Shown here piece by piece: positions 8,311 to 16,867 of a stretch of DNA of 64,000 nucleotides (position 1 is its first letter; the number at the start of each line of letters is the position of its first letter). The translations under genes were made by a program, and so were the position numbers. This DNA comes from JAIXWP01 sp046309775 (GTDB lineage: Bacteria > Bacteroidota > Bacteroidia > Flavobacteriales_D > Sanyastnellaceae). The DNA lies in NCBI GenBank assembly GCA_046309775.1, contig JBKCOM010000123.1, positions 1 to 64,000 on the forward strand, given 5' to 3'. The notes beneath the pieces are model-generated. The model saw only the letters and a program-made list of their open reading frames with translations, searched no databases and was not told where the DNA came from.

Positions 8311-9570
8311 ATGACCTTCTCAAGAAAAGCTGTCGCTGTCTTCATACTAGTTTTCATTGGTTTATTGTTAAGCTCACCGTTGATTGGTCAACAAAGTACC
8401 ATCTTTTCTGATGCCTTTGACGATAATCGAAATAACTGGGATCTTTTTGAAAGTAAACTTTCTAAGTCGGAACTTAAGGATGGAGTTCTCTCCATAACAA
8501 GCTTGTCCCCAAAAGGCACAAGTAGGTTTTTAGATGTAGAGGCGAATTTTCAAGACTTTGAAATCTCAACAAAAATTAGAAAATCTGGCTCCGAAAGAGA
8601 AGCGCAGTCTGGCTTAATTATCGGATTCAAAGATTGGGACAACTATTTATATTTTACTACAGGACATAAATACTACAGTGTAGGTTATTTCGAAAGCGGT
8701 CGTCATCAGACCATGGCGGTTATGAATTACAGTGCGGATTTGGTAAACAATACAAATGTTCAAATGACAATCCGCTCGGATAGGGATTTCTTCATTTTTT
8801 ATCTGAATGATGTGATTCAATTTAAAATGCGCAAGGTGGAGTTAACGGGAAAGGGCATAGGATTTTTAATCACTGGTAAGTCTACTGAGGTATCATTTGA
8901 TGAGTTGGTTTTAAAGTCGGGCAGAGGCGCGGCTTTTGAAACTCCGAAGGATGTAAAGTCCAGCGGTTCTGGTTTTATGATTTCTACCAAAGGTCATATC
9001 GTTACCAACTATCATGTTGTGGAAGATGCCTCCACCATCTTTGCAGAGCTTTTGGTTGGGGATGTTCATAAAGACTATAAGCTCTCTCTTGTAGCTTCAG
9101 ACCCAGCAAACGATCTTGCGATTTTGCGCATCGTTGATTCAAGTTTTTCAATAGCAGAAATCCCCTTCGCCATGAAGTCAGGAACTTTGGATCTAGGTGC
9201 TTCCATCTACACGCTGGGCTTTCCATTATATCTATCTGGTTTGGGCAATGAGCCGAAATTTACGGATGGTAAGGTGAGTTCAAAAAGTGGCTTTAATAAC
9301 GCAATCAATAGTTTTCAAACTAATCTCGGTGTTCAGCCTGGAAATAGTGGCGGTCCAGTGTTCAACTCGAAAGGTGAACTTGTCGGTGTGGTTTCAGCTA
9401 AAATCACCAATGCCGACAACGTTAGCTATGCTGTTAAAACTAGCTATCTACAATTGCTTCTTGAAAGTGCTTCTCTTTCTGTTCCAGAGAATAACTCCTT
9501 AGCAGGATTAAGTCTTGAGGAACAATTGAAAAAAATAACAGACTACGTCGTTTTAATTAAAGTTTACTGA
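8311..9570 (+). CDS. Exported trypsin-like serine protease with N-terminal jelly-roll domain
   Basis: A 419-residue protein with a signal peptide (about 1-27, ending L-I-G-Q). Residues about 30-210 look like a LamG/DUF1080-type beta-sandwich: F-D-D-N-R-N-N-W-D at the start, a S-G-L-I-I-G-F-K-D-W-D-N-Y-L-Y-F centre and an F-D-E-L-V-L end. Residues about 215-400 are a DegP-like protease domain with the triad visible as N-Y-H-V-V (His), D-P-A-N-D-L-A-I-L (Asp) and G-N-S-G-G-P-V (Ser). There is no PDZ domain, unlike DegP/DegS. The stop overlaps the next gene's ATG by one base, so the operon is translationally coupled. It probably acts in the periplasm or outside; the substrate is unknown. Confidence 0.82.
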   Translation: MTFSRKAVAVFILVFIGLLLSSPLIGQQSTIFSDAFDDNRNNWDLFESKLSKSELKDGVLSITSLSPKGTSRFLDVEANFQDFEISTKIRKSGSEREAQSGLIIGFKDWDNYLYFTTGHKYYSVGYFESGRHQTMAVMNYSADLVNNTNVQMTIRSDRDFFIFYLNDVIQFKMRKVELTGKGIGFLITGKSTEVSFDELVLKSGRGAAFETPKDVKSSGSGFMISTKGHIVTNYHVVEDASTIFAELLVGDVHKDYKLSLVASDPANDLAILRIVDSSFSIAEIPFAMKSGTLDLGASIYTLGFPLYLSGLGNEPKFTDGKVSSKSGFNNAINSFQTNLGVQPGNSGGPVFNSKGELVGVVSAKITNADNVSYAVKTSYLQLLLESASLSVPENNSLAGLSLEEQLKKITDYVVLIKVY

Positions 9571-10352
9571 TGAATAAGCTCGTTCTATCTACAGCACTTC
9601 TATTCTGTTTTAACGTTCTGGTTGCCCAATCTGAACTAGATGAATTGGACAAGAAATATACTCCAATGAGTTCGGGCAAGGAACAGTTGAGTGATCAGAT
9701 CAAAAGCAAAGTGGGAACAGTACATAGCGGTCTTTCTTTCGAAGTAATGAGCCTAACCCGTGGACAGCTATCCTTCGAGTACCAAAGGGAGATATTCGTT
9801 CCAAGCGTTGTTGGTTTTGTTTCCGTAGGAATTCCATTTTCTTATGACTTCGTTCACCGCTTTTATGGATCAGAATTCAGTTCATCCATTTCAACAGAAA
9901 ATGAACTATCGATGTACGAATTGTATAATAACAGTAGCAGGATAAGTTCTTCACCTTGGTTTCAACTCGGGTGCCGTATTCTCTTTGATGAACCTGGGGA
10001 TTTGGATGGTAGAGGTATTGAGTTACGATATAGACGTCAAAAGGAAAGGTTGGAGTTAAGCAATTCTAATAGCAGTGGGTATGACTTTTCACAAATTGAT
10101 TCGGATGTGGAGTTTGGGCATCAAACCTTATTTATTTCTTATCGCGCGCAGTCACGCAGATCATCTAATAGCAGATTTATTTATGGATTATCCTACGGCG
10201 TAGGTTTTAGGATGATTGATGTTCCCGTGGTTAAGTATTCATCTAGCATCGGAATGTTTACAACTTCAGATATCGCTACGTATGATGGAAGCAAAAAAGA
10301 ACAAACGCTAATCTCTGTTTTATTTACCTATACAGTCGGTTTCGGCTGGTAA
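9570..10352 (+). CDS. Unknown exported protein, probable outer-membrane beta-barrel
   Basis: A 260-residue protein I do not recognise. It has a signal peptide (about 1-19, ending V-L-V-A-Q), an acidic short linker, then many alternating hydrophobic strands rich in Ser and Tyr. The C-terminus Y-T-V-G-F-G-W ends on an aromatic residue, as barrel proteins do. Its ATG at 9570 overlaps the TGA of the protease gene. A partner role with the protease, for example as membrane anchor or substrate, is inference. Confidence 0.6.
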   Translation: MNKLVLSTALLFCFNVLVAQSELDELDKKYTPMSSGKEQLSDQIKSKVGTVHSGLSFEVMSLTRGQLSFEYQREIFVPSVVGFVSVGIPFSYDFVHRFYGSEFSSSISTENELSMYELYNNSSRISSSPWFQLGCRILFDEPGDLDGRGIELRYRRQKERLELSNSNSSGYDFSQIDSDVEFGHQTLFISYRAQSRRSSNSRFIYGLSYGVGFRMIDVPVVKYSSSIGMFTTSDIATYDGSKKEQTLISVLFTYTVGFGW

Positions 10353-10376
10353 AATTCTTAAAAAAATAAATTAAAA

Positions 10377-11996
10377 ATGAATATGAAAAAAGCAATCTTA
10401 ATCCCATTATGTTTCTTGGTAGCAACGGTGTTTGCACAAGATTTGAATTTTCAGTGGTCAGATCCTGTCCTAGTCGAAAAGAAACTCGGCCTGACTGAAA
10501 GTATTCTTGGAGCAAACGATAATACAGTGTTCACTCTTAAGTCAGGAAAAAAAGGTCAGAAGATTGTCGCTTATGACAAATCTTCTTTAAAAATGAAAAA
10601 AGAATTGATAATCAAGGGCGCTAAAGGAAGTGTTCTTGATAGCAAAGAGTTTTCAAAGCTTGCGCTTGACTTCTTTCACATCACACCTGATAAAATTCTC
10701 GTTTTCTTTTCCCAAGAATCGAAGTCAATTGAAAGAATTTTTGCGCTCGAACTCACGACAGACTTAGTAGTAGTCGGAACCATCACAAAAATTCACGAGA
10801 TAGAAGTGGACAAAGGCAAGGTTACGAAGACACTACTTGTACGTAACAAGAATAATCCGAATACAAATTTTGTTCTGGTCAATGAAAAATTCAATGACAA
10901 CAACATTCTCGCGGAGTATAAGGTATATAATTCAGATCTTAAATTGGCTGATGTAGGCAAGATTGAGTTGCCATTTAATATTGATAAGAAGAATAGAACA
11001 GAGTACATCCAGCGTTCATATAGATTGAGCGACAACAACATTCTTTGCACCATTACTCCTTCCAAAGAAGAGAATCCTGGTGCGCCAAGAAGAAAGCGCT
11101 GGACATATTTTACAACTATTGGTTTAACGGATGTGAGCTCTGGAGATTCGAAGATTATGACATTGAAATCAGATGAAAGAAAGTACGACGACATCACATT
11201 TGTATCTGATGGAAGCAATCTATTCATTGCTGGTTTCTATTACAATCCTGATGACGATGGGGATTTCCAATACGTTACTGGATTTTTTAGCACCAAAGTA
11301 AACTTCCAACGCGGTGATTTATCGGAGGTTCAATTGTTTGAATACGACGAGAATTTCTACAGACACTTTAAAAACAATCAGAAAGCCGAGGAGTCAAATA
11401 GAAAGGCTAAAAAAGAGGAGAAACGAGCGAAGTATATCATCGAGAGAATGACCATTGAGCAAATAGCTGTTGGTGAAGGTAAGATCAACGTTGTATGCTC
11501 TGGAATGATCAATAAGAGTGTGACAACGTGTAATAGCAAAGGACAGTGCACCACTAGATACTATTGCGTTAAGTTGGGTGTAATTGCTTTTAACACTGAT
11601 AGAGAGTTGAAGGTAAAGAGTTATGACGTATTGCCGAGAATGATGGTGTATGATGGTTGGGACGTACCAGACGTTTCTATTGCACCTCTGAAGAACAACG
11701 CATTCATGGTAAACTATGGAAGTGCTTTTGAGTTAGAGGGCGGCGCAATGACAGGCAATCCAAAGAGAAAGGATAAGGATGTGCGAAGATCTCAGTTGGA
11801 ATATGCTATTCTCAATGATGAAGGCGTTCTCGAGAGACATGAAATGAAGCTTTCAAAAATTAACGGAAAGGAGAGTAAAGATTTTAACTTGGACGAAAAT
11901 GGTGTCAATTCGTTTGCAGGAGAAGTGTTTGCTATATGTGCATTCAGAATTGATGGTAAGTACCAAATTGCATTAGGTAAGGTCATCGAAAAATAA
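10377..11996 (+). CDS. Large exported protein of unknown function
   Basis: A 539-residue protein without a family I can name. It has a signal peptide (about 1-20, ending T-V-F-A-Q); a second ATG at 10383 is an alternative start. The body alternates beta strands and Lys/Asp-rich loops, possibly a propeller, with a very basic run near 334-352 (K-A-E-E-S-N-R-K-A-K-K-E-E-K-R). A Cys pair occurs at G-Q-C-T-T-R-Y-Y-C (about 390). It starts 24 bases after the upstream gene and ends 5 bases before the next, so it is the third gene of the protease-led run. Confidence 0.65.
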   Translation: MNMKKAILIPLCFLVATVFAQDLNFQWSDPVLVEKKLGLTESILGANDNTVFTLKSGKKGQKIVAYDKSSLKMKKELIIKGAKGSVLDSKEFSKLALDFFHITPDKILVFFSQESKSIERIFALELTTDLVVVGTITKIHEIEVDKGKVTKTLLVRNKNNPNTNFVLVNEKFNDNNILAEYKVYNSDLKLADVGKIELPFNIDKKNRTEYIQRSYRLSDNNILCTITPSKEENPGAPRRKRWTYFTTIGLTDVSSGDSKIMTLKSDERKYDDITFVSDGSNLFIAGFYYNPDDDGDFQYVTGFFSTKVNFQRGDLSEVQLFEYDENFYRHFKNNQKAEESNRKAKKEEKRAKYIIERMTIEQIAVGEGKINVVCSGMINKSVTTCNSKGQCTTRYYCVKLGVIAFNTDRELKVKSYDVLPRMMVYDGWDVPDVSIAPLKNNAFMVNYGSAFELEGGAMTGNPKRKDKDVRRSQLEYAILNDEGVLERHEMKLSKINGKESKDFNLDENGVNSFAGEVFAICAFRIDGKYQIALGKVIEK

Positions 11997-12001
11997 TACT
12001 G

Positions 12002-12349
12002 ATGGAACAAATCCCTTATTACTTCGACAGCGTGATGCGCTCTGCCATTGTGGTTACTCCCAAGGCGCCGTTTTATGAGTGGCTTATTTCTTTGGAAGCC
12101 TCCAATAACGAAATACCTCGAACAGAAACGGATCTGTATCTTATTCCGGATATGGAATTTCAAGAAGATGCCATGGTTTGGCTGCAAGAAAATTATGACG
12201 GTCTTTTTGAAGATCAATTAAACAACTGGTATACGGCAGAAGATGCCTGGCCTGAAGAACGTTCTTGGGAGTTATTTCAAGAGTGGTTTGATTATATAAT
12301 TATCGTCAGCGTTCACGACACCGAAGAGGGCGATATCGAGAAGATGTAA
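12002..12349 (+). CDS. Conserved small acidic cytoplasmic protein of unknown function
   Basis: A 115-residue, strongly acidic protein without signal peptide. It has the look of a conserved hypothetical I recall in Bacteroidota: L-Y-L-I-P-D, then A-M-V-W-L-Q-E-N-Y, then F-E-D-Q-L-N-N-W-Y-T, W-P and F-Q-E-W-F-D. No function is known. It begins 5 bases after the exported unknown protein and ends just before a strong terminator at 12365, so it closes that operon, although its cytoplasmic nature suggests a separate, housekeeping-like job. Confidence 0.7.
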   Translation: MEQIPYYFDSVMRSAIVVTPKAPFYEWLISLEASNNEIPRTETDLYLIPDMEFQEDAMVWLQENYDGLFEDQLNNWYTAEDAWPEERSWELFQEWFDYIIIVSVHDTEEGDIEKM

Positions 12350-12364
12350 AGAGCAAGAACAAAA

Positions 12365-12397
12365 ACTCCCGAGGTCTAACTTCGGGAGTTTTTTTTT
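12365..12397 (+). terminator. Rho-independent terminator of the protease-led operon
   Basis: Stem ACTCCCGA (12365-12372) pairs with TCGGGAGT (12382-12389), loop of nine bases, followed by a run of nine T. Confidence 0.9.
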
Positions 12398-12440
12398 ATG
12401 GTTGCTTATAGTCAATTTCTTTACTCCTATTTCCCTACCT

Positions 12441-12985
12441 CTCGTCATCGAACACACATGCGACATCGCAGCGGTAGTTAGCACGGAGCCACGGAGACAC
12501 GGAGAGGTTTGTTTTTTTATGAAGGTATCTTCTACGGTTGAAGAACACGACCTTATGTTGCAAAGTGTTGTGATTGGTTATCTTCTCAAAGAATCATAAG
12601 GAGACCATGCAGCATAGAGGTATCACCTCTGTGCCTCTGTGTTATTCTACCCTCTGACATCGCTCTCGTCATCGAACACGCGTGCGACATCGCGGCGGTA
12701 GTTAGCACGGAGCCACAGAGACACGGAGAAGTTTTTTTTTTCTGTTGGTATCTTTTACGGTTGAAGAACACCACTATAGTTTGCAAAGTGCGGTTATTGG
12801 TTCTATACTCAGGTAAGTTGACCGACCATTCAGCATATAAGCACCACCTCTGTGCCTCTGTGCTACTTCTACCCTCGGACATCGCTCTCGTCATCGAACA
12901 CGCGTGCGACATCGCGGCGGTAGTTAGCACAGAGACACGGAGAGGTTTGTTTTTTTTCTGTTGATATCTTTTACGGTTGAAGAGC
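12441..12985. repeat. Non-coding tandem array, about 2.5 copies of a ~223-bp unit
   Basis: Three copies start at 12441, 12665 and 12887, each with CTCGTCATCGAACAC. Spacing is 224 and 222 bases, and the third copy breaks off near 12985. Each carries the GC-rich block GCACGGAGCCACAGAGACAC (variants) followed by a T-run, then TATCTTYTACGGTTGAAGA. Copies 1 and 2 end with CACCTCTGTGCCTCTGTG, an inverted partner of the CACGGAG block in the next copy (12624-12644 with 12702-12729; 12845-12863 with 12924-12946). Each junction can therefore form a large stem-loop. Short frames across the array repeat the same peptide and are artefacts. CACGGAG/CTCCGTG repeats of this type recur, as I recall, in many environmental genomes. 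Confidence 0.8.
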
Positions 12986-13064
12986 GCTTAAGAATTATCG
13001 CTACACATTGTAGTTTTTTTGATGCACTAATGGCCGATGAAATAGAAATTAGATTTTTTCATTA

Positions 13065-13080
13065 TGGAATAAATATTCTA
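13065..13080. promoter_or_regulatory. Candidate TetR operator O1
   Basis: TGGAATAAATATTCTA holds the palindrome GAATA-AA-TATTC (13067-13078). It ends 2 bases before the -7 element of the TetR gene, an ideal place for autorepression. The same palindrome recurs at 13688-13699. Confidence 0.7.
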
Positions 13081-13081
13081 T

Positions 13082-13089
13082 TATATTTG
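13082..13089 (+). promoter_or_regulatory. -7 promoter element of the TetR gene
   Basis: TATATTTG, an exact TAnnTTTG, ends 8 bases before the ATG at 13098. The leader would be only about 2 bases. Confidence 0.6.
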
Positions 13090-13097
13090 CAGCGGAA

Positions 13098-13670
13098 ATG
13101 AAACTCAAGGACCCCGATAAAATCAAAGCCATTCATGCCGCAACACTCCAATTGGTAAGTGAAGTCGGCCTCGCTGGCTTAAATATGAATGCTATTGGGA
13201 AAAAAGCAGGCATCGGAATGGGGACCCTTTATGTATATTTCAAAAGCAAAGAAGATCTGATCAACGCCCTATATCGCGAACTTAAGCAGAAACATACTTC
13301 ACTTATCTATCACACTGTGGATATGTCACTGCCCTATAAACTCAATATGCAGTTGTTGGTCGAAAACTATATGAAGAATAGATTCAAGTATTTTCAGGAA
13401 CATCTTTTCATAGAGCAAAGCGTCTTGTCGCATTTTTTAGACAATACTTCTCTTCAACTAGAAGCAGACGCCTATGAAGGTATCTATGCCTTGCTGAAAG
13501 AAGGTCAGCGTCAGCTATTGGTAAAGGATTTTCCAGTTGAAATTCTCGCTGCCCATATGGTAGGGGGCGCCAACGAAATAGTTGCTGATGCAATCCGTAA
13601 AAACAAAAAACTAAGTACCAAAGCTATCGAATACGCTTTTGAAATGTGTTGGAATAGTATACAGAGATAA
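13098..13670 (+). CDS. TetR-family transcriptional regulator
   Basis: A 190-residue repressor. The N-terminal helix-turn-helix is at about residues 8-55; its marks are A-A-T-L-Q-L-V-S-E-V-G, then M-N-A-I-G-K-K-A-G-I-G-M-G-T-L-Y-V-Y-F-K-S-K-E-D-L. The C-terminal helical part should bind a small ligand that cannot be predicted. Palindromic operators GAATA-AA-TATTC lie between its own -33 and -7 region and before the next gene. It therefore probably represses itself and the dehydrogenase at 13724. Confidence 0.93.
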   Translation: MKLKDPDKIKAIHAATLQLVSEVGLAGLNMNAIGKKAGIGMGTLYVYFKSKEDLINALYRELKQKHTSLIYHTVDMSLPYKLNMQLLVENYMKNRFKYFQEHLFIEQSVLSHFLDNTSLQLEADAYEGIYALLKEGQRQLLVKDFPVEILAAHMVGGANEIVADAIRKNKKLSTKAIEYAFEMCWNSIQR

Positions 13671-13685
13671 TTTTTTTAGTCTAAA

Positions 13686-13701
13686 TAGAATAAATATTCC
13701 A
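13686..13701. promoter_or_regulatory. Candidate TetR operator O2
   Basis: TAGAATAAATATTCCA contains the same 12-bp palindrome (13688-13699) as O1, with the flanks swapped. It lies in the 53-base gap between the TetR gene and the dehydrogenase, 22 bases before the latter's ATG. Confidence 0.7.
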
Positions 13702-13723
13702 TAATAAATAAAAATCAATCATC

Positions 13724-14536
13724 ATGAAAACAGTATTAATCACCGGTGCTTCAAGCGGAATCGGAAAGGCTGCTGCCCTTGAATTCGCTGCGCAAGGCTG
13801 GAATGTGGCAGCAACGATGCGTCAACCAGAGAAGTCGAATGATTTAAAAAATGTAAAGAATATGCACCTCTTTACACTAGACGTAACCAATTCAGAGTCG
13901 ATAGCAAATACATTTGACGAGGTAGTGGCTAGGTTTGGTAAAATTGACGCGGTAGTAAACAACGCGGGATATGGAGTGGACGGTGTCTTTGAGGCCATGA
14001 CTGACGAAGTAATACGCCGACAGTATGATACCAATGTTTTCGGATTGATGCGAGTTACACGAAAGGCTATTGAGGTAATGAGAGCGCAGAGAGACGGCAC
14101 TATAGTTCAGGTTGCATCCATGGGTGGACGCTTGGCCTTTCCACTTTTTAGCATCTATCATGGAACCAAATGGGCTGTGGAAGGCTTTAGCGAATCTCTG
14201 ATGTATGAGCTGCGTCCATTTAATATACGTGTAAAATTGATTGAACCGGGTGCGATAAAAACTGAGTTTTATGGTAGAAGCCGCGAGTTCATTGCTCCCA
14301 AAAATACTGACGTATACAATGATTTCATTGCCAAGGTAGAAAAGGTTTCTCAAGGCGCAGGCGCCAAGGGCGATTCTCCTGAAAAAGTGGCGAAGGCAAT
14401 TGTGAAAAGCGCAGAAGATAAAAGCAATAAGCTACGCTTCCCAGTGGGAAGTCCCGCACCTCTATTGTTATGGCTTAGACATAAAATGCCCGATACCTGG
14501 TTTTTTAAAATTGTAAAATCAAGCTACAAAATTTAG
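13724..14536 (+). CDS. Short-chain dehydrogenase/reductase (SDR)
   Basis: A 270-residue NAD(P)-dependent oxidoreductase of the classical SDR type. The cofactor motif T-G-A-S-S-G-I-G is at residues 7-14 and N-N-A-G at 79-82. The catalytic residues are Ser132 (V-A-S-M-G-G), Tyr145 and Lys149 (Y-H-G-T-K). The substrate is unknown; many SDRs under TetR control act on lipophilic or xenobiotic carbonyls. It lies directly behind a TetR gene and one of its operators. It is convergent with the M1 peptidase with 4 bases between stops. Confidence 0.92.
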   Translation: MKTVLITGASSGIGKAAALEFAAQGWNVAATMRQPEKSNDLKNVKNMHLFTLDVTNSESIANTFDEVVARFGKIDAVVNNAGYGVDGVFEAMTDEVIRRQYDTNVFGLMRVTRKAIEVMRAQRDGTIVQVASMGGRLAFPLFSIYHGTKWAVEGFSESLMYELRPFNIRVKLIEPGAIKTEFYGRSREFIAPKNTDVYNDFIAKVEKVSQGAGAKGDSPEKVAKAIVKSAEDKSNKLRFPVGSPAPLLLWLRHKMPDTWFFKIVKSSYKI

Positions 14537-14540
14537 TCGA

Positions 14541-16850
14541 TTAATCCTGGCTAGAACGTGCGCGCTGCATCGGATTAGGTTGCGACCAGTTTTGATTTTG
14601 TTTGAATAATTCGAATCGGCTCGGAACCACTTTTGGTGGCCAAGAGTTATTGTTGAGTTCCACGTCTGCTGTTTCAAGATATGGATCCAAGGTGATAGAC
14701 TTTATTTCTTTTTCTACAGAAAATAATTTTGTCACTTTGGGTTCGCTCATCTTCCATATCTCAGCAGGTATGCGTACTTCACGCTTGGTGCCATCAACAA
14801 ATTCAAACTCAAAAATCAACGGCATGATCAGACCGCCAACATTGGCCACCGTCACTTCGTAGTAATATTGATTCTTATTAAGAATGGCTTTTTCTTCGTC
14901 GGACAATCCGCTTAGATACTTTTCATAATCCTTGATGTCAAGACTCGTTACTTTATAAGGATCATAGGTGGTATAGAAATCCGCAAGCTTAGGATCTCTG
15001 TCCAATTGGGTTTCTAGTTTTTCTTCTACATCGCGCTTCAAAGAAATATCCGCTGGTTGAGAGTCTTCTTTCGCGCGGTCTATTGCCTTTTCAACTTCTG
15101 GATTTTTAGTGTCAATTTGATATACTTTCACCTGTTCCATTGCCATGTCGCAGTGGTCTGTGCCGTAGAACCAGCCTCGCCAAAACCAATCAAGATCAAC
15201 GCCACTAGCATCTTCCATCGTTCTGAAGAAGTCATCTGGTGTAGGATGTTTGAATGCCCAGCGTCTAGCGTATTCTTTAAATGCATAGTCAAAAAGTTCT
15301 CTTCCCATAACCGTTTCGCGAAGAATATTGAGAGCAGTACAAGGCTTACCGTAGGCGTTGTTTCCAAATTGATAAATACTCTCAGAGTTGGTCATGATAG
15401 GCGACATTTTAGATTTATCACCGCGCATGTAATCAACAATATTTCTCGCTGGGCCACGTCGTGTAGGGTAGTTGCGGTCAAATTCTTTTTCAGCCATATA
15501 TTGCATGAAGGTGTTAAGTCCTTCATCCATCCAAGTCCATTGACGTTCGTCAGAATTGATAATCATGGGAAAGAAGTTGTGTCCTACTTCGTGAATAATC
15601 ACACTGATCATTCCTATTTTGGTGTTTTCACTATAGGTGCCATCTGGCTCAGGTCTTCCTCCATTAAAACATATCATAGGATATTCCATTCCGATCCACT
15701 TCGCATGGACACTGATGGCCACAGGGTAGGGGTAGTCGATGGTGTATTTGGAATAAACACGCAACGTGTGCGCTACCGCCTTTGTGCTATATTGTTCCCA
15801 TAGAGGATTCCCTTCTTTTGGATAAAACGACATTGCTAAGGGCTTCTTACCGTTGATGTCGACTTTCTGCGCATCCCAAATGAATTTGCGCGAAGTTGCA
15901 AACGCAAAGTCACGCACATTTTCCGCTTTAAAAACCCATGTTTTATTGGTTTTACTTCGCGTCTTTTCTCTTTCTATCGCCTCTTCTTGTGTACAGATAA
16001 TAACAGGTTGATCGGCGTTTTTCGCTTGATCATATCTCTTTAATTGTTCTGCGGTAAGAACGTCTTTGGGGTTTTGAAGCACACCAGTGGATGCTACAAT
16101 ATGATCAGAAGGTACAGTAAGAGATACTTCGTAGTTGCCAAAATTGAGGGTGAATTCACCAGCGCCTAAAAACTGCTTATGTTGCCAACCGGCGTAGTCG
16201 GTGTAAACCACCATGCGCGGATAAAATTGAGCGATGGTGTATAGATAATTTTTGTCTTCTTCGAAATATTCATAGCCACTTCTTCCACCAAGGCGCATTC
16301 GGTCATTGATATTATACCACCATTTTATTTTAAAAATAAAGGTGCTTCCAGGCTTGAGAGGAGTGGCCAAATCAATGCGCATCATGGTTTTGTTGATCGT
16401 GTATTTGAGATCCTTGCCTCCTGCATCCTTTACTTCTTCGAGTTTGAATCCACCATCAAACCACGGATTGATATCGACTAAATCATTGAGCGACATTTTT
16501 TCATTCATCTTTCCTTGCTCGATAGCATAGCTGTCGCTGTTTTTCGCCATATTATTTTGGTCAAGCTGCAGCCATAAATAGTAGAGCACATCTGGTGAAT
16601 TGTTGAAGTATGTGACCGTTTCTTCACCATAAATTCTTTGATTTTCGTCGTCGAGACGAATATTCATTTTATAGTCTGCGCGCTGTTGCCAATAGTCCTT
16701 TCCAGGTGCTCCACTAGCAGTGCGCTGATCATTGGGAGTGGCGAGCTCAGGACCAAGTTGTTTGAATTTATCTTCCCATTTCTTTTCTTCTTGAGAAATT
16801 GCAAGGGTCGCTGTAAATATCGTTAAGGCAAAAAGGAAAATCTTCTTCAT
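14541..16850 (-). CDS. M1-family zinc metallopeptidase, exported
   Basis: A 769-residue protein with a signal peptide (1-19, ending L-A-I-S-Q). The zinc motif H-E-V-G-H, followed by exactly 18 residues and Glu (W-M-D-E-G-L-N-T-F), is the M1 HExxH-x18-E signature (about residues 421-444). The usual exopeptidase motif G-x-M-E-N is replaced by G-M-E-Y-P (about 389-393). In classical aminopeptidases this Glu binds the free N-terminus; Glu is kept, Asn is not. The region from about 590 has no assignment. It likely degrades peptides in the periplasm or outside. It follows the DMT transporter gene by 17 bases. Confidence 0.9.
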   Translation of the reverse strand: MKKIFLFALTIFTATLAISQEEKKWEDKFKQLGPELATPNDQRTASGAPGKDYWQQRADYKMNIRLDDENQRIYGEETVTYFNNSPDVLYYLWLQLDQNNMAKNSDSYAIEQGKMNEKMSLNDLVDINPWFDGGFKLEEVKDAGGKDLKYTINKTMMRIDLATPLKPGSTFIFKIKWWYNINDRMRLGGRSGYEYFEEDKNYLYTIAQFYPRMVVYTDYAGWQHKQFLGAGEFTLNFGNYEVSLTVPSDHIVASTGVLQNPKDVLTAEQLKRYDQAKNADQPVIICTQEEAIEREKTRSKTNKTWVFKAENVRDFAFATSRKFIWDAQKVDINGKKPLAMSFYPKEGNPLWEQYSTKAVAHTLRVYSKYTIDYPYPVAISVHAKWIGMEYPMICFNGGRPEPDGTYSENTKIGMISVIIHEVGHNFFPMIINSDERQWTWMDEGLNTFMQYMAEKEFDRNYPTRRGPARNIVDYMRGDKSKMSPIMTNSESIYQFGNNAYGKPCTALNILRETVMGRELFDYAFKEYARRWAFKHPTPDDFFRTMEDASGVDLDWFWRGWFYGTDHCDMAMEQVKVYQIDTKNPEVEKAIDRAKEDSQPADISLKRDVEEKLETQLDRDPKLADFYTTYDPYKVTSLDIKDYEKYLSGLSDEEKAILNKNQYYYEVTVANVGGLIMPLIFEFEFVDGTKREVRIPAEIWKMSEPKVTKLFSVEKEIKSITLDPYLETADVELNNNSWPPKVVPSRFELFKQNQNWSQPNPMQRARSSQD

Positions 16851-16854
16851 ATTT

Positions 16855-16862
16855 CAAATGTA
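16855..16862 (-). promoter_or_regulatory. Possible -7 element of the M1 peptidase gene
   Basis: TACATTTG on the minus strand is an exact TAnnTTTG, but it ends only 4 bases before the ATG. It implies a leaderless transcript or a chance match. Confidence 0.35.
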
Positions 16863-16867
16863 CTAAA

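Noticed and set aside
12272..12930. Minus-strand frames starting with the same M-L-T-T-A-A-M-S-H peptide (12272-12484 and 12586-12930)
   Set aside because: They arise from the ~223-bp repeat copies; the same peptide repeats inside one frame and no family resemblance exists.
15057..15803. Plus-strand frame of 248 codons inside the M1 peptidase gene
   Set aside because: It lies opposite a strongly supported gene, has no family likeness and an unnatural His/Phe-rich composition.
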